A stretch of DNA of 64,000 bases from Leptolyngbya sp. Cla-17. GTDB lineage: Bacteria > Cyanobacteriota > Cyanobacteriia > Leptolyngbyales > Leptolyngbyaceae. A program made the translations under genes and the position numbers. Below, in pieces: positions 55,032-64,000 of the stretch. The notes beneath the pieces were generated by a model that saw nothing but the letters and a program-made list of their open reading frames with translations, was not told the origin of the DNA and did no database searches. The first letter of the stretch is position 1; every line of letters begins with the position of its first letter. The stretch is from the NCBI RefSeq assembly GCF_016807185.1, contig NZ_JAEVYN010000001.1:1300781-1364780 (forward strand), given 5' to 3'.

Positions 55032-56267
55032 ATGACCCATTCACAACGTTTGATTCTATTGATGGTAGGTGCAACAAGTCAGGAAGTTTTTAGATACGTT
55101 GTCTTAGGTTCGCTGTTTTTGTTGAGCGTATCCGCGATCGCCTATTACGGGTATGCCATTTACGCCGCCAGCAGATTTTTTGCTCATTCACCTGCTTATG
55201 ATCAGGATTTTCATCCCCCCGTTAGCATCTTGCGCCCAATTTGCGGTGTTGACAGCAAAACCTACGGTAACTTAGCGTCTTTCTGCCAGCAAGACTATCC
55301 AGATTATCAAATTATTTTTGGTGTGCAAGATCCTCAAGATCCCAGCATGGACGTTGTGAGGCAGCTCATTAAAGACTTTCCTAATTTAGATATTCAAGTT
55401 ACGACAAGTCTTCATACATTGGGAGCGAATCGCAAAGTCAGCAATCTCTCTCATGCCGTGACTAAAGCTAGATATGATCTCTTGCTCTTAGCCGATAGCG
55501 ATGTGCATGTGCAGTCAAATTACTTGCGCCGCGTGATTCAACCGCTGAGCGATCCGGCTGTGGGTGTGGTGACGTGTTTATATCGGTCTATTACGCAAGG
55601 ATGGGTCACAACCTTGGAAGCGCTGAGTACACCAACAGAGTTTTTGCCCGGAGTATTGGTGAGTACAGCGCTGGAAGGGATCAAATTCGCCATGGGGCAA
55701 ACGATTGTCATTCGGCGATCGGTGCTGGAAGAAATTGGTGGTTTTGCCGCGATCGCCGACTATTTAGCAGATGATTTTCAGCTAGGCTTTTTGCCAACTC
55801 AGGCAGGCTACAAAGTCGTGCTTTCTGAATATTTGATTGAACATGTGATGCCACTCAGCACGATCGCAGAATCCATTCATCGCCAGACCCGTTGGCTAGT
55901 CGGAATTCGCGCTTCGCGTCCGTGGGGGTATGCAGGTTTGATCTTCACCCATGGAACGGTAACCAGTCTATTATTTTTGCTAGCCACAGGTGGCTCAGCC
56001 TTAGGTTGGAGTGTTTTAGGCATTACTTGGACAATGCGTCTAGCAATGGCTTGGTTTGTGGGTATTCGATGCTTAGGTGACCCGGTTGCCCAAAAGCTAT
56101 TTTGGCTGGTGCCCCTGCGGGATGTGATCAGTTTTATGCTGTGGGGCTATAGCTTTATTGGTAACACGGTGGAATGGCGCGATCGTCAGTTTCGGTTAAC
56201 TCGCAGCGGCAAACTGGTTGCACTGACTCCGAATCTGACTGAGCAGGTGAAGACAATTGCTGGCTAG
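55032..56267 (+). CDS. hpnI: HpnI-type GT2 glycosyltransferase (hopanoid head group)
   Basis: 411 residues. Membrane helix near 20-45, cytoplasmic GT2/GT21 domain with the DSDVH metal site (LLLADSDVHV), the LADDFQLG motif and RQTRW, then two or three C-terminal helices. This is the ceramide-glucosyltransferase-like HpnI, which adds N-acetylglucosamine to bacteriohopanetetrol. The neighbour hpnJ supports the assignment. The squalene-hopene cyclase gene and hpnG/hpnH/hpnK are not in this window. Confidence 0.88.
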   Translation: MTHSQRLILLMVGATSQEVFRYVVLGSLFLLSVSAIAYYGYAIYAASRFFAHSPAYDQDFHPPVSILRPICGVDSKTYGNLASFCQQDYPDYQIIFGVQDPQDPSMDVVRQLIKDFPNLDIQVTTSLHTLGANRKVSNLSHAVTKARYDLLLLADSDVHVQSNYLRRVIQPLSDPAVGVVTCLYRSITQGWVTTLEALSTPTEFLPGVLVSTALEGIKFAMGQTIVIRRSVLEEIGGFAAIADYLADDFQLGFLPTQAGYKVVLSEYLIEHVMPLSTIAESIHRQTRWLVGIRASRPWGYAGLIFTHGTVTSLLFLLATGGSALGWSVLGITWTMRLAMAWFVGIRCLGDPVAQKLFWLVPLRDVISFMLWGYSFIGNTVEWRDRQFRLTRSGKLVALTPNLTEQVKTIAG

Positions 56268-56289
56268 AGCGATACACTCAGTTGCATAG

Positions 56290-56797
56290 TTTTGTAATGA
56301 GAAAAAATGTTTAGATTCCTACTTCGCTTTTGGCATGGTGGACTCGGCGCGGCAGACTCACTACTTTCCCGAAGCGCTGTTCACCATTTTTGATCCGATT
56401 TTGTTATGAGGAAGCTCGTCACATCGTCTTTTTTGTGAATTGGGTCAGCTATCTGCAAGTGCATCAGGGCAGGGGGTTTGCACCGTTACGAGGTGTCCAT
56501 GCTGTGGTTCACTATGGTCGTGCGCTATTGCATCTAGCCAAGGCGTCTGGCAGTGCGGGTGATGGCACAGAAGCCGGTTTTACGGCAACTGGGTCAGGTA
56601 CATTTGCCGATCATTTAACGCTGGCACGAGTGTTCTCGGTTTGTTTGCAAGAAAACGAGAAGCGCATGAGCAGCTTTGACGATCGCCTACTGCCACCCAA
56701 CTTGCTGCCTAAACTATCTGTGATCGCCCTCCGTGTTCTCAGTTTGCTCCCTCAAAAACAACCCGCGAATCGTCCGGAAGTCAGCGTTTCAGAGTGA
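56290..56797 (+). pseudogene. Truncated, frameshifted ferritin-like gene between hpnI and hpnJ
   Basis: Frame 1 reads LDSYFAFGMVDSARQTHY then FPEALFTIFDPIL (56311-56403), then a stop. One base later frame 2 continues YEEARHIVFFVNW, RGVHAVVHYGRALLHL, GFTATGSG and NEKRMSSFDDRLLP to a stop at 56797. The two frames together give the C-terminal part of a ferritin-like (helical, EExxH) protein; the N-terminal part is missing. A one-base insertion near 56404 explains the break. A sequencing error is possible, but the lack of the N-terminus points to real decay. Confidence 0.72.
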
Positions 56798-56870
56798 TAA
56801 GGAAGAGCGGGAATAGGGGACAGAGAAAATTCTTGTCTGGTTTTGGCATCACTATTGTGAGGAGTTATTG

Positions 56871-58334
56871 ATGAAAAAAACATTATTTTTGGGACCTCCA
56901 TCTTTTGATGGCTTTGATGGGGGTGCGGGAGCGCGATACCAAGCAAAGCGAGAGATTACCTCTTTTTGGTATCCCACTTGGCTTGCACAGCCTGCGGCAA
57001 TGGTGCCGGGGAGCAAACTGGTGGATGCGCCGCCCCATGGACAGACGATCGCCGATGTATTGGCGATCGCCAAAGACTACGAACTGGTGATTATGCACAC
57101 CAGTACGCCATCCCTTGCCAACGACGTCAAATGTGCAGAAGCAATTAAAGCGCAAAACCCTGAAACCCAAATCGGCTTAATTGGTGCCCACGTGGCAGTG
57201 CTGCCAGAGCCAACCCTGCGCGAACACCCGGTGATTGATTTCGTCTGTCGTCACGAGTTTGACTACACCTGTAAAGATCTCGCAGCAGGCATCCCCTGGG
57301 ATCAAATTCGAGGATTGAGTTACCGCGACAAGTACGGCACTCTGCACCACACCGAAGATCGAGAATTGATTCACGATTGGGATGCGATGCCAAGTGTGTT
57401 GCCCGTCTATGCCCGTGATTTGGACATCACCAAGTATTTCATTGGCTATTTGCGCCACCCCTATGTCTCGTTCTACACGGGGCGGGGTTGTCCGGCAAAG
57501 TGTAGTTTTTGCCTGTGGCCTCAAACTATTGGTGGACATCAATATCGCACCAAAAGCCCAGATGTGGTGGGGCGCGAGATGGAAGAGGCAAAAGCGCTAT
57601 TTGGCGATCGAGTCCAGGAATATATGTTTGATGACGACACCTTCACCATCGACAAGCCACGGGCGATCGCTATCAGCGAACACATGAAGCGGCTAAACAT
57701 CACTTGGAGTTGTAATGCCCGCGCCAACCTGGACTACGACACTCTCAAGCAACTGCGAGATAACGGCTTGCGCCTATTGTTGGTCGGTTTCGAGTCGGGC
57801 AACCAAGAAATTCTTAACAACATTAATAAAGGCGTTCGGCTAGAAGCAGCGCGGCAATTTATGAAACATTGCCATGATCTGGGAATCACCGTGCATGGCA
57901 CCTTCATCATTGGGCTGCCAATCGAAACTCGCGAAACTGTTGAAGAAACCATTCGTTTTGCCTGCGAAATTAGTCCTCATACCATTCAGGTTTCGATCGC
58001 TGCGCCCTATCCCGGCACCCAACTCTATCAAGAGGCGAAAGCAAACGGCTGGTTTGCTGACCATGCTCTAGTTGCCAACTCGGGTATCCAAACCTCCACA
58101 TTGCACTATCCCACTTTGTCTAGTGAGCAAATAGAAGAATCCGTCGAGCAAATGTATCGGCGTTTCTACTTCCGCCCCAAAGCGATTTTTCCAATTGTGC
58201 GAGAAATGCTGAGTGATCGCCAAATGCTAGTTCGTCGTTTGCGAGAAGGTAAAGAGTTTTTTGCCTATCTGGGCGATCGCCGCACCCAGCAAGCCTCTCA
58301 AACCGCCACTCCTCGTCAGCCTGTAGAAATTTAG
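56871..58334 (+). CDS. hpnJ: HpnJ, B12-binding-type radical SAM protein (hopanoid biosynthesis)
   Basis: 487 residues from ATG 56871, GAGGAG just upstream. An N-terminal B12-binding-like domain (residues 1-150) precedes the radical SAM core with C207-x3-C211-x2-C214 (GCPAKCSFCLW). SFDGFDGGAGARYQAKRE at the N-terminus is typical of HpnJ. It converts the ribose-derived side chain toward the cyclitol ether of bacteriohopanetetrol. Lies 603 bases after hpnI, with the broken ferritin-like gene between. Confidence 0.93.
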   Translation: MKKTLFLGPPSFDGFDGGAGARYQAKREITSFWYPTWLAQPAAMVPGSKLVDAPPHGQTIADVLAIAKDYELVIMHTSTPSLANDVKCAEAIKAQNPETQIGLIGAHVAVLPEPTLREHPVIDFVCRHEFDYTCKDLAAGIPWDQIRGLSYRDKYGTLHHTEDRELIHDWDAMPSVLPVYARDLDITKYFIGYLRHPYVSFYTGRGCPAKCSFCLWPQTIGGHQYRTKSPDVVGREMEEAKALFGDRVQEYMFDDDTFTIDKPRAIAISEHMKRLNITWSCNARANLDYDTLKQLRDNGLRLLLVGFESGNQEILNNINKGVRLEAARQFMKHCHDLGITVHGTFIIGLPIETRETVEETIRFACEISPHTIQVSIAAPYPGTQLYQEAKANGWFADHALVANSGIQTSTLHYPTLSSEQIEESVEQMYRRFYFRPKAIFPIVREMLSDRQMLVRRLREGKEFFAYLGDRRTQQASQTATPRQPVEI

Positions 58335-58440
58335 AACTTCTCATAGGTGGTTGGTTAGCAACACAAAGGACAACTCGATTTAATGCCTGACCAACGCCCT
58401 AAAATTTTCCGCTACCATCACTCAGCCTAAGATTTAACCT

Positions 58441-60021
58441 ATGCAAAAGCCAATACAGTACAACATCCTCTGGTTTTTGGCGTTCGTTAAATTAATGCTG
58501 CATTTTCTGACCAATGGTCAATACGGCTACGACGGCGACGAGCTGTATTACATGGCTGCTGGTGAGCATCTAGATTGGGGTTATACGGAGTTTCCCCCTT
58601 TGGTTGCGGTCGTGGCACACCTTAGCCGATCGCTGACGGGCGATTCTTTGTTTTCAATTCGGTTCTTTCCAGCGATCGCCGGAGCTTTACTGGTCATTCT
58701 AACCGGGTTGATGGCTCGTGAGTTGGGCGGGGGGCGATTTGCCCAATACCTAGCGGCGCTATTAGTAGTGATATCACCTTACTTTTTGGTGATCCATACC
58801 ATTCTGACCGTGAATACCTTTGAGGCATTGATCTGGACTCTATGTGCCTATTTGATTCTGTTGTCACTGAAATATCACAGACCCAAATTATGGCTACTCA
58901 TTGGCGTGGTGATCGGCATTGGACTGCTTAATAAGTTTTCCACGGTATTCTTTGCATTTAGTGTGATGGTGGGACTAGTGCTGACGCAGCGCCAAGTGGT
59001 CCCAAAAAAATGGATCTGGTTGGGGGGAATGTTCGCCATCCTCCTAGTAATGCCGACGCTGATCTGGCAGGCTCAGCATGGCTTGCCTTTTCTAGAACAA
59101 CAACAAGCAGCTAATCTCTATAGCAAAAAGCCATTTCTTGAGTCGATCATTGCCTTATTGGTGCAATCCACCCTAATGATGCATCCGTTAGCTGCACCGA
59201 TCTGGGTGGCTGGGCTTTTCTTTTATTTAAAGGCTAAAGATGGCAAACCCTATCGCCTGTTTGGGTGGATCTTTGTCATTACCTATGGGCTATTTCTACT
59301 ATTGCAAGGCAAGTCCTATTACGTAGGACCGCTCTACCCCATGCTGTTTGCCGGGGGAGCGATCGTGGTTGAACAGTGGGTCAGCGGTCAGCGGTTATTC
59401 AAAGTAGCGATTTCAGGAGCGTTATTGGTGAGTGCAGTAGCAGTACTGATTCCCATGACGCTCCCGGTGCTGCCGATGGAGACCTTACTCCGCTTCTCAA
59501 GTTTCTATTCAAAGGATTACTTTCTGCCCGAACGCGCTGATGCAGCGTTAGCCACTCAAGCACCCTGGCAATTTAGAGCGATGTTGGGGTGGGAAGATAC
59601 TGTAGCCCATGTCAGCAAGGTTTACCGTCAGTTACCCACCAACCAACAAGCTCAAACTGCGATCCTTTCTTGGAAATACACTGATGCAGGAGCGATCTAT
59701 TTGTATGGCCCTCGCTATGGTCTACCCAAAGGAATCAGTGGTGCCCACGCCTTTTATTTTTGGGGGTATCAGAATTATTCGGGTGAACAGGTCATCAGCG
59801 TGGGGGGCGATCGCGGTTACCTCAAGCAACTGTTTAACCAGGTTGAACAAGTCGATACTGTGACTCATGCCCAAGTAATTGGGATTAAGAGTAATATTCC
59901 AATCTATCTCTGCAAGGATATCAAAGTTCCTTTCAGTCAGAGTTGGTCGGACTTTAAAGCCTATTTTGGATATCCTTATAATGTGAAAGATCTGTTGAGG
60001 ACTAACGACCAAAGTCTCTAG
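58441..60021 (+). CDS. GT39/ArnT-type membrane glycosyltransferase
   Basis: 526 residues, about ten membrane helices. The first periplasmic loop holds [17 protein letters not shown] with the Asp-Glu catalytic pattern of GT39/GT83 (PMT/ArnT) enzymes, followed by GYTEFPPLV. These use polyprenyl-phosphate sugars. Being next to hpnI/hpnJ it may further glycosylate a hopanoid or lipid, which is inference. The C-terminal soluble part (about 400-526) is not recognised. Confidence 0.85.
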   Translation: MQKPIQYNILWFLAFVKLMLHFLTNGQYGYDGDELYYMAAGEHLDWGYTEFPPLVAVVAHLSRSLTGDSLFSIRFFPAIAGALLVILTGLMARELGGGRFAQYLAALLVVISPYFLVIHTILTVNTFEALIWTLCAYLILLSLKYHRPKLWLLIGVVIGIGLLNKFSTVFFAFSVMVGLVLTQRQVVPKKWIWLGGMFAILLVMPTLIWQAQHGLPFLEQQQAANLYSKKPFLESIIALLVQSTLMMHPLAAPIWVAGLFFYLKAKDGKPYRLFGWIFVITYGLFLLLQGKSYYVGPLYPMLFAGGAIVVEQWVSGQRLFKVAISGALLVSAVAVLIPMTLPVLPMETLLRFSSFYSKDYFLPERADAALATQAPWQFRAMLGWEDTVAHVSKVYRQLPTNQQAQTAILSWKYTDAGAIYLYGPRYGLPKGISGAHAFYFWGYQNYSGEQVISVGGDRGYLKQLFNQVEQVDTVTHAQVIGIKSNIPIYLCKDIKVPFSQSWSDFKAYFGYPYNVKDLLRTNDQSL

Positions 60022-60077
60022 GAGCTTTATGGTCAGCCTTGAAAATTAGTAGCGATCGCAGAGGGTCGGGCTAGAGA

Positions 60078-60407
60078 CTAGGATTTAAGAGGAGTAGGAG
60101 TAGAGTTATCTTCGGGAGAAGCCTCATCCTGAACTATCCTGGCAGGGATCAGCATCCGCACGGCCAAAATTGCAAATCCTGCTGCCGCTATAATTTTCAC
60201 CAATCGAGCAGGCAAAAAGTGGGACGTGCCTTCCCCAATGATTACGCCCAAAAAACTTGCTAGCAGCAGTGCCGCCGCCGCACCAAAAAATACCGGACGG
60301 GGAGATTTAGAACCACTGCTGAGCGCGATCGCTGCCAGTTGGCTTTTATCGCCCAGTTCCGAGATAAACACCGTAATAAACGTCAATCCTAAAAGATGCC
60401 AGTCCAT
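60078..60407 (-). CDS. UPF0016/GDT1 half-size transporter, subunit B
   Basis: 109 residues from ATG 60407 (MDWHLLGL); ATG 60413 is too close to the ribosome site. Three membrane helices with one signature, ELGDKSQ. One half of a UPF0016 transporter. Twelve bases after the partner gene, so the two should assemble as a heteromer. Confidence 0.88.
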   Translation of the reverse strand: MDWHLLGLTFITVFISELGDKSQLAAIALSSGSKSPRPVFFGAAAALLLASFLGVIIGEGTSHFLPARLVKIIAAAGFAILAVRMLIPARIVQDEASPEDNSTPTPLKS

Positions 60408-60419
60408 AATCATCCCTTC

Positions 60420-60878
60420 TTACAGTTGCACCACATCCCACACCAACCATGCTGAGATCAGTGCCAGCAGAATACCGGCCGCAACATCCAATGTGCGAGG
60501 CGAAAGACGAGTAGAGAGCCATTGACCTACCCAAACCCCAATCAGCGTTGTTGCAACGAGCGCAGTTCCGGCTCCTGCGAATATCACCCAGGGCTTGTGA
60601 AACTCAGCACTCATTAGCAGAGTAGACATTTGGGTTTTATCACCCAGTTCTGCCAGAAAGATAGTGACGAACGTGGAGGTGAAAACTTTCCAGGAAGATA
60701 CGGGAGGCTTTTCTGAGGAGCTTGCGGCTGAAGGGGCGATCGCGCTTAACTGCTCTGCTTTCACAACAATTCCAATCTCAGATAGCGCTACATCCTGCGG
60801 GTCTAGCTTAAGTTCTAGCACTTTCACCTCTGGCGCTGGCACGTTTGAAATTGGCAGATTACTTTGCACAGGATTCAA
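60420..60878 (-). CDS. UPF0016/GDT1 half-size transporter, subunit A, with N-terminal extension
   Basis: 152 residues. A soluble Ala/Ser/Pro-rich extension (about 1-64) precedes three membrane helices carrying the signature ELGDKTQ. Family function: Mn2+ (or Ca2+) transport. Two-gene versions have been described in cyanobacteria as heteromeric manganese exporters. No riboswitch motif was found upstream, in contrast to the fused copy at 17999. Confidence 0.88.
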   Translation of the reverse strand: MNPVQSNLPISNVPAPEVKVLELKLDPQDVALSEIGIVVKAEQLSAIAPSAASSSEKPPVSSWKVFTSTFVTIFLAELGDKTQMSTLLMSAEFHKPWVIFAGAGTALVATTLIGVWVGQWLSTRLSPRTLDVAAGILLALISAWLVWDVVQL

Positions 60879-61164
60879 TCAGAATTGCTTTCATTTTCTT
60901 TTCACTATCCAGTATGGTGAACTCTCTCCAAAAGTGCAACGGGTGAGGCAATCATCCCAATCTGAAAGTGTGCGTTTTTGGGATTTATTTGCCTTGTTAA
61001 TATTGCATCCTTATTAAACCCGTGGAAAGCAAAATGGCTACTAACTGAATCCAACGCAGAAATTCATAGGCCGCCCGGCATAACCTCTGCCCGTGAAGCC
61101 ATCTGCTGGGTAAACTGGGGCGTTGGCCCCGAAGCTTTTGCTGCTGAAACCTGAAGCAAGCCGA

Positions 61165-61515
61165 TTAAAGTCCGATAGCTCGATCAAAGCGCAGCATTTC
61201 CAGGCTGCGATCGCCATACACGCCCTCAATTTGCTGGCGACAGCAGTCGATCGCAAAATCATTCAATTCTTCAGGCTCGATTCCATATAACTCCTGGAAC
61301 ACGGCTGTTTCTACCCGGCAAAAGCGGGGGCGATCGCTATAAACACGGCATTCCCGATTTTCTTGATCAAAATTGATGCACCAGCCATCTTCTCCCACCA
61401 GGCTTAAGTACAAACTCAATTCCTCAGTTGTTAAGTAATCCTCCAGTTCTGGGCGATCGCCTGGATCGAGGTTGCAGCAAGCACCACATTGTTTTACACA
61501 TTGCCAAGTCGCCAT
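61165..61515 (-). CDS. YkgJ-family cysteine cluster protein
   Basis: 116 residues. Cys pattern: CVKQCGACCNLD near the N-terminus, DGWCINFD, ECRVYSDRPRFCRVE and IDCCRQQI, the zinc- or iron-chelating YkgJ family. Metal and role unknown. Divergent from psb30. Confidence 0.9.
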   Translation of the reverse strand: MATWQCVKQCGACCNLDPGDRPELEDYLTTEELSLYLSLVGEDGWCINFDQENRECRVYSDRPRFCRVETAVFQELYGIEPEELNDFAIDCCRQQIEGVYGDRSLEMLRFDRAIGL

Positions 61516-61643
61516 GGTCCGCCTTTTTATAGTTTTATTAACTTTCTGAGGGATGCCCCAGTCGCCAGAATAAGATAAATAACTGTTACAGCAACTTATA
61601 CGATAGCTTGATGAGTCGGTAGTGGCTCAGCTTGGGAGGAATC

Positions 61644-61775
61644 ATGGGTTTTGTTACTGACATTTTAGGCGGCGTTAATTGGGAAGCGATCGTTCAATTA
61701 GCGATGATCGCTGCAATTATGATTTCTGGACCAATCGTTATCTTCTTGTTAGCTGCACAGGGTGGCGATCTGTAA
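61644..61775 (+). CDS. psb30: Photosystem II protein Psb30 (Ycf12)
   Basis: 43 residues, found by eye because of its small size: ATG 61644 follows GGGAGGA, stop TAA at 61773. It reads MGFVTDILGG, then VNWEAIVQLA, then one membrane helix AMIAAIMISGPIVIFLLAA, ending QGGDL. This is the Psb30/Ycf12 pattern (NWE..QL....I...GP..I.LLA). Psb30 is a peripheral low-molecular-weight subunit of the PSII core near cytochrome b559 and PsbJ. Followed by a strong terminator. Confidence 0.95.
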   Translation: MGFVTDILGGVNWEAIVQLAMIAAIMISGPIVIFLLAAQGGDL

Positions 61776-61813
61776 CGGTCAAAGATTTTTTACGAGTATG
61801 AGAGAGTAGCAAG

Positions 61814-61843
61814 GGGTTCGGCGTAAGTCGAACTCTTTTTTTT
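61814..61843 (+). terminator. Rho-independent terminator of psb30
   Basis: GGGTTCG (61814-61820) pairs with CGAACTC (61829-61835), one G-T pair, eight-base loop, followed by eight T residues. It separates psb30 from fmt. Confidence 0.85.
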
Positions 61844-61906
61844 GGAATTCACTGCTAGATTTCTTTTTCCCCTTATTCAACTATTTTATTTGACATTGCT
61901 AACCTC

Positions 61907-62914
61907 ATGAAAATCGTTTTCTTCGGAACGCCAGAATTTGCAGTACCCAGTTTGGAACGCTTGTTGGCGCATCCCGATTTTAATGTGGTTGCTGTGGTGA
62001 CGCAGCCGGATAAACGGCGAGGGCGTGGAAATCAGCTAATACCGTCGCCTGTAAAAACATTGGTACAGGCTATCTTGCCAGTTTGGCAGCCTCGCAGCGT
62101 CAAGAAGGAGCTTGAAACGCTAGAAAAGCTGCGGTTGGCAGAAGCGGATGTGTTTGTGGTAGTTGCCTACGGACAAATTTTGTCTCAAGCCATTCTGGAT
62201 ATGCCGCGCTTGGGCTGTGTCAATGCCCATGGCTCGATTTTGCCAAAATATCGCGGGGCTGCGCCGATTCAATGGAGCATTTACCACGGAGAAGCAGAAA
62301 CAGGCATTACTACTATGCTGATGGATGCTGGAATGGATACGGGTGCGATGCTAACTATGGGTCGAATTGCGATCGCTCCCTTAACAAATGCACAGGATCT
62401 CGCCGCCCAACTATCGCTCATGTCTGCCGATCTGCTGGTTGAAACCCTGTTGCAACTCAACCAGGGTACTGCCCAGCCCATCCCTCAAGATCATGCCCAA
62501 GCGACTTATGCACCACTGATCAAAAAGGAAGACTATGAACTGGACTGGTCAAAATCTGCGATCGCCCTCCATAACCAGGTGCGCGGTTTTTTTCCAAGTT
62601 GCAGTACGATCTTTCGGGGCGAAACGCTGAAGGTGATGGCCACGATCCCCCTAGATCCTGCCTACTTGAATGAATTGCCCTCTGATGTTCAAATCGGATT
62701 GAAAGGGCATTTTGATGCGCTCAACGCTAACAGTGAACCCGGAACCATTGCGGCGATCGCGAAAGGGTTGGGCGCGATTGTCCAAACTGGTAACGGACAG
62801 ATTCTACTAAAAGAAATCCAGCTTTCTGGCAAGCGCCCCCAGTCAGGTGCAGATTTTGCCAATGGAACACGGCTGGCGATCGGAGAAAAAGTAGGAAAGC
62901 CAAACGAAGAGTGA
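61907..62914 (+). CDS. fmt: Methionyl-tRNA formyltransferase
   Basis: 335 residues. [16 protein letters not shown] start, [12 protein letters not shown] tRNA-contact loop, [28 protein letters not shown] with the catalytic Asn and His, and the C-terminal OB domain. It formylates Met-tRNAi with 10-formyl-THF. Normal length. No def gene is adjacent. Confidence 0.97.
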   Translation: MKIVFFGTPEFAVPSLERLLAHPDFNVVAVVTQPDKRRGRGNQLIPSPVKTLVQAILPVWQPRSVKKELETLEKLRLAEADVFVVVAYGQILSQAILDMPRLGCVNAHGSILPKYRGAAPIQWSIYHGEAETGITTMLMDAGMDTGAMLTMGRIAIAPLTNAQDLAAQLSLMSADLLVETLLQLNQGTAQPIPQDHAQATYAPLIKKEDYELDWSKSAIALHNQVRGFFPSCSTIFRGETLKVMATIPLDPAYLNELPSDVQIGLKGHFDALNANSEPGTIAAIAKGLGAIVQTGNGQILLKEIQLSGKRPQSGADFANGTRLAIGEKVGKPNEE

Positions 62915-63345
62915 TGAAGGGCAGATTTCAAGCTTTGGTTTTAACTTTCTTATATCGTCCGATATGTGGCATCGTCTCTTGATCCCCGACATTTACCCTG
63001 ACCCCTAAATTTGCCGATTGAATTGCGATCCCCTGGATTGTGCTATACCTATTAAAGTTTTGTTGCGCTTTTTTAAGCAAAACCTTGTGTTGGCTATTCT
63101 TTCTCAAGGGTGTGTTTATGAGTGTGGGCGATCGCGGTTTTAAGATGTCCATTGCTCGTTTTATTGACGCACCTCAAAGTCGATCCATGTACTGCTGCTG
63201 GCTATGATTTCGTAGCTAGTTTTTTTTGTCCAAATGGGAACATCACGCTTTTTTGGGTTCTGTTAATGCGCTGTTCTTTGTATTGCAAGCCCCATTTCAT
63301 CTCTTCTTTGTCCAGGTTTCACTCGTGAGGAGAAAGTATCTATCT
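62915..63345. other. Intergenic region upstream of desA
   Basis: About 430 bases with only short overlapping frames and no recognised motif. A weak hairpin around GTTTTG...CAAAAC (about 63056-63085) is seen. It should hold the desA promoter and leader; desA leaders are often temperature-responsive. Confidence 0.45.
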
Positions 63346-64000
63346 ATGATTGCTTCACCCATTAGCCAAATTTCCCCGGAGACTGTTCAAGCTCAACCTG
63401 ATTTGCGCTTGAAAGATATTTTGAAGACCTTACCCAAGGCTTGTTTTCAAAAAAATAGGCAAAAAGCCTGGATGTCTGTTTTCATCAACGTTGGTATGGT
63501 GGCTTTGGGCTATGCCAGCATTGCGATCGCACCCTGGTTTCTCCTACCGATCGCCTGGATTTTTACTGGAACTGCGCTGACTGGCTTTTTTGTGCTGGGT
63601 CACGATTGCGGACATCGCTCCTTTGCTAAGCGCCAATGGCTCAACGATTTGCTTGGGCACATTATGTTCTTGCCGTTGATTTATCCCTTCCACTGCTGGC
63701 GTATTTTGCACAACAAACACCATGCCCATACCAACAAAATGGACGTGGACAATGCGTGGCAACCTGCCCGACCCGAAGATTACGACAACTATCCTTCTAT
63801 CTGGCTGCGAGGCTATCAGGTCATGCGGGGTCGGATGTGGTGGCTAGCGTCTATTGTTCACTGGGCTGGCTTACACTTCGATCGCTCCCAATTTGAACCC
63901 AAGGATCGCCAAAAAGCGACCTTTTCTATGCTGGTTGTGATCGGGTTTGCTGCGATCGCCTTTCCTTTGTTAATCGCAACAACAGGACTTTGGGGCTTCG
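63346..64000 (+). CDS. desA: Acyl-lipid Delta12-type fatty acid desaturase, 3' end outside window
   Basis: 218 residues visible from ATG 63346, preceded by GAGGAGAAAG. The open frame continues past the window end. The first His box H86-DCG-H90 and second box H122-NK-H125-H126 are present; the third would be downstream. A membrane helix pair lies at about 45-85. The match to cyanobacterial DesA (Delta12, ferredoxin-dependent, membrane lipid) is good, but a related omega-3 enzyme cannot be fully excluded from the N-terminal part. Confidence 0.9.
   Translation, partial: MIASPISQISPETVQAQPDLRLKDILKTLPKACFQKNRQKAWMSVFINVGMVALGYASIAIAPWFLLPIAWIFTGTALTGFFVLGHDCGHRSFAKRQWLNDLLGHIMFLPLIYPFHCWRILHNKHHAHTNKMDVDNAWQPARPEDYDNYPSIWLRGYQVMRGRMWWLASIVHWAGLHFDRSQFEPKDRQKATFSMLVVIGFAAIAFPLLIATTGLWGF

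Noticed and set aside
60879..61164. Second yybP-ykoY riboswitch upstream of the split UPF0016 pair
   Set aside because: No GGGGAGTAG or GCGAGACC motif in the leader.
61041..61262. 73-codon minus-strand frame overlapping ykgJ
   Set aside because: Most of it overlaps ykgJ in another frame; the rest has no family resemblance.

Overview
The window is chromosomal DNA of a cyanobacterium. It carries the photosystem II subunit Psb30, a DesA-type acyl-lipid desaturase, a cyanobacterial GlgA, a polyprenyl (solanesyl-type) diphosphate synthase, Ycf51, DUF4330, TIGR03792 and TamB proteins, a PilT2-type retraction ATPase, and many copies of the palindrome GCGATCGC (HIP1), which is typical of cyanobacteria. 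Genus cannot be fixed from sequence alone. No rRNA, tRNA, CRISPR array or prophage was seen.

Layout. 1-2316: the 3' part of a two-lobe M16 peptidase. 2327-8676 (minus): a five-gene signalling operon of a SpoIIE-type PP2C phosphatase with PAS, a GGDEF diguanylate cyclase, a GHKL ATPase, a STAS protein and a PAS-containing class III adenylate cyclase. 8751-9767: an intact IS630-family element sits just upstream of that operon. 10210-12896: ispG and a C-terminal processing protease. 13653-15808: a pilT2-like gene followed by a protein with a C-terminal KaiB-like domain. 15852-18006: cofH and a TPR protein. 17999-18914 (minus): a UPF0016/GDT1 manganese exporter preceded by what reads as a yybP-ykoY (Mn2+) riboswitch. 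19158-23796: TIGR03792, phasin-like, a degenerate alpha/beta hydrolase, DUF4330 and an ABC1/UbiB kinase.

23901-28176 (minus) is a small surface-glycan cluster (glycosyltransferase, two methyltransferases, DegT aminotransferase, cupin) next to a decayed IS5-type transposase (28607-29182). 29216-30360 holds divergent thiS and thiG. 30596-35130 (minus) contains YdeI-like, AlaC-like aminotransferase, iron-type alcohol dehydrogenase, Ycf51, TPR and SufA genes. 35382-41847 holds a DUF6930-like gene and a giant TamB gene, convergent. 42953-44530: a methyltransferase and sds, then about 1 kb without genes.

45507-53525 has two paralogous GT4 glycosyltransferases flanking hemC, glgA, a ParA-type ATPase with a translationally coupled coiled-coil partner, and a ROK/polyphosphate-glucokinase-like gene. 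53934-60021: an alpha/beta hydrolase, then hopanoid side-chain genes hpnI and hpnJ with a frameshifted ferritin-like remnant between them, and a GT39-type membrane glycosyltransferase. 60078-60878 (minus): a split two-gene UPF0016 transporter. 61165-64000: YkgJ-like, psb30 (43 residues), fmt, and the 5' part of desA.

The most interesting candidates are the 2327-8676 operon, which joins a partner-switching phosphatase/ATPase/STAS module to both cAMP and c-di-GMP synthesis; the PilT2 plus KaiB-fold pair; the ParA plus coiled-coil pair; and the co-existence of riboswitch-linked fused and split UPF0016 transporters.
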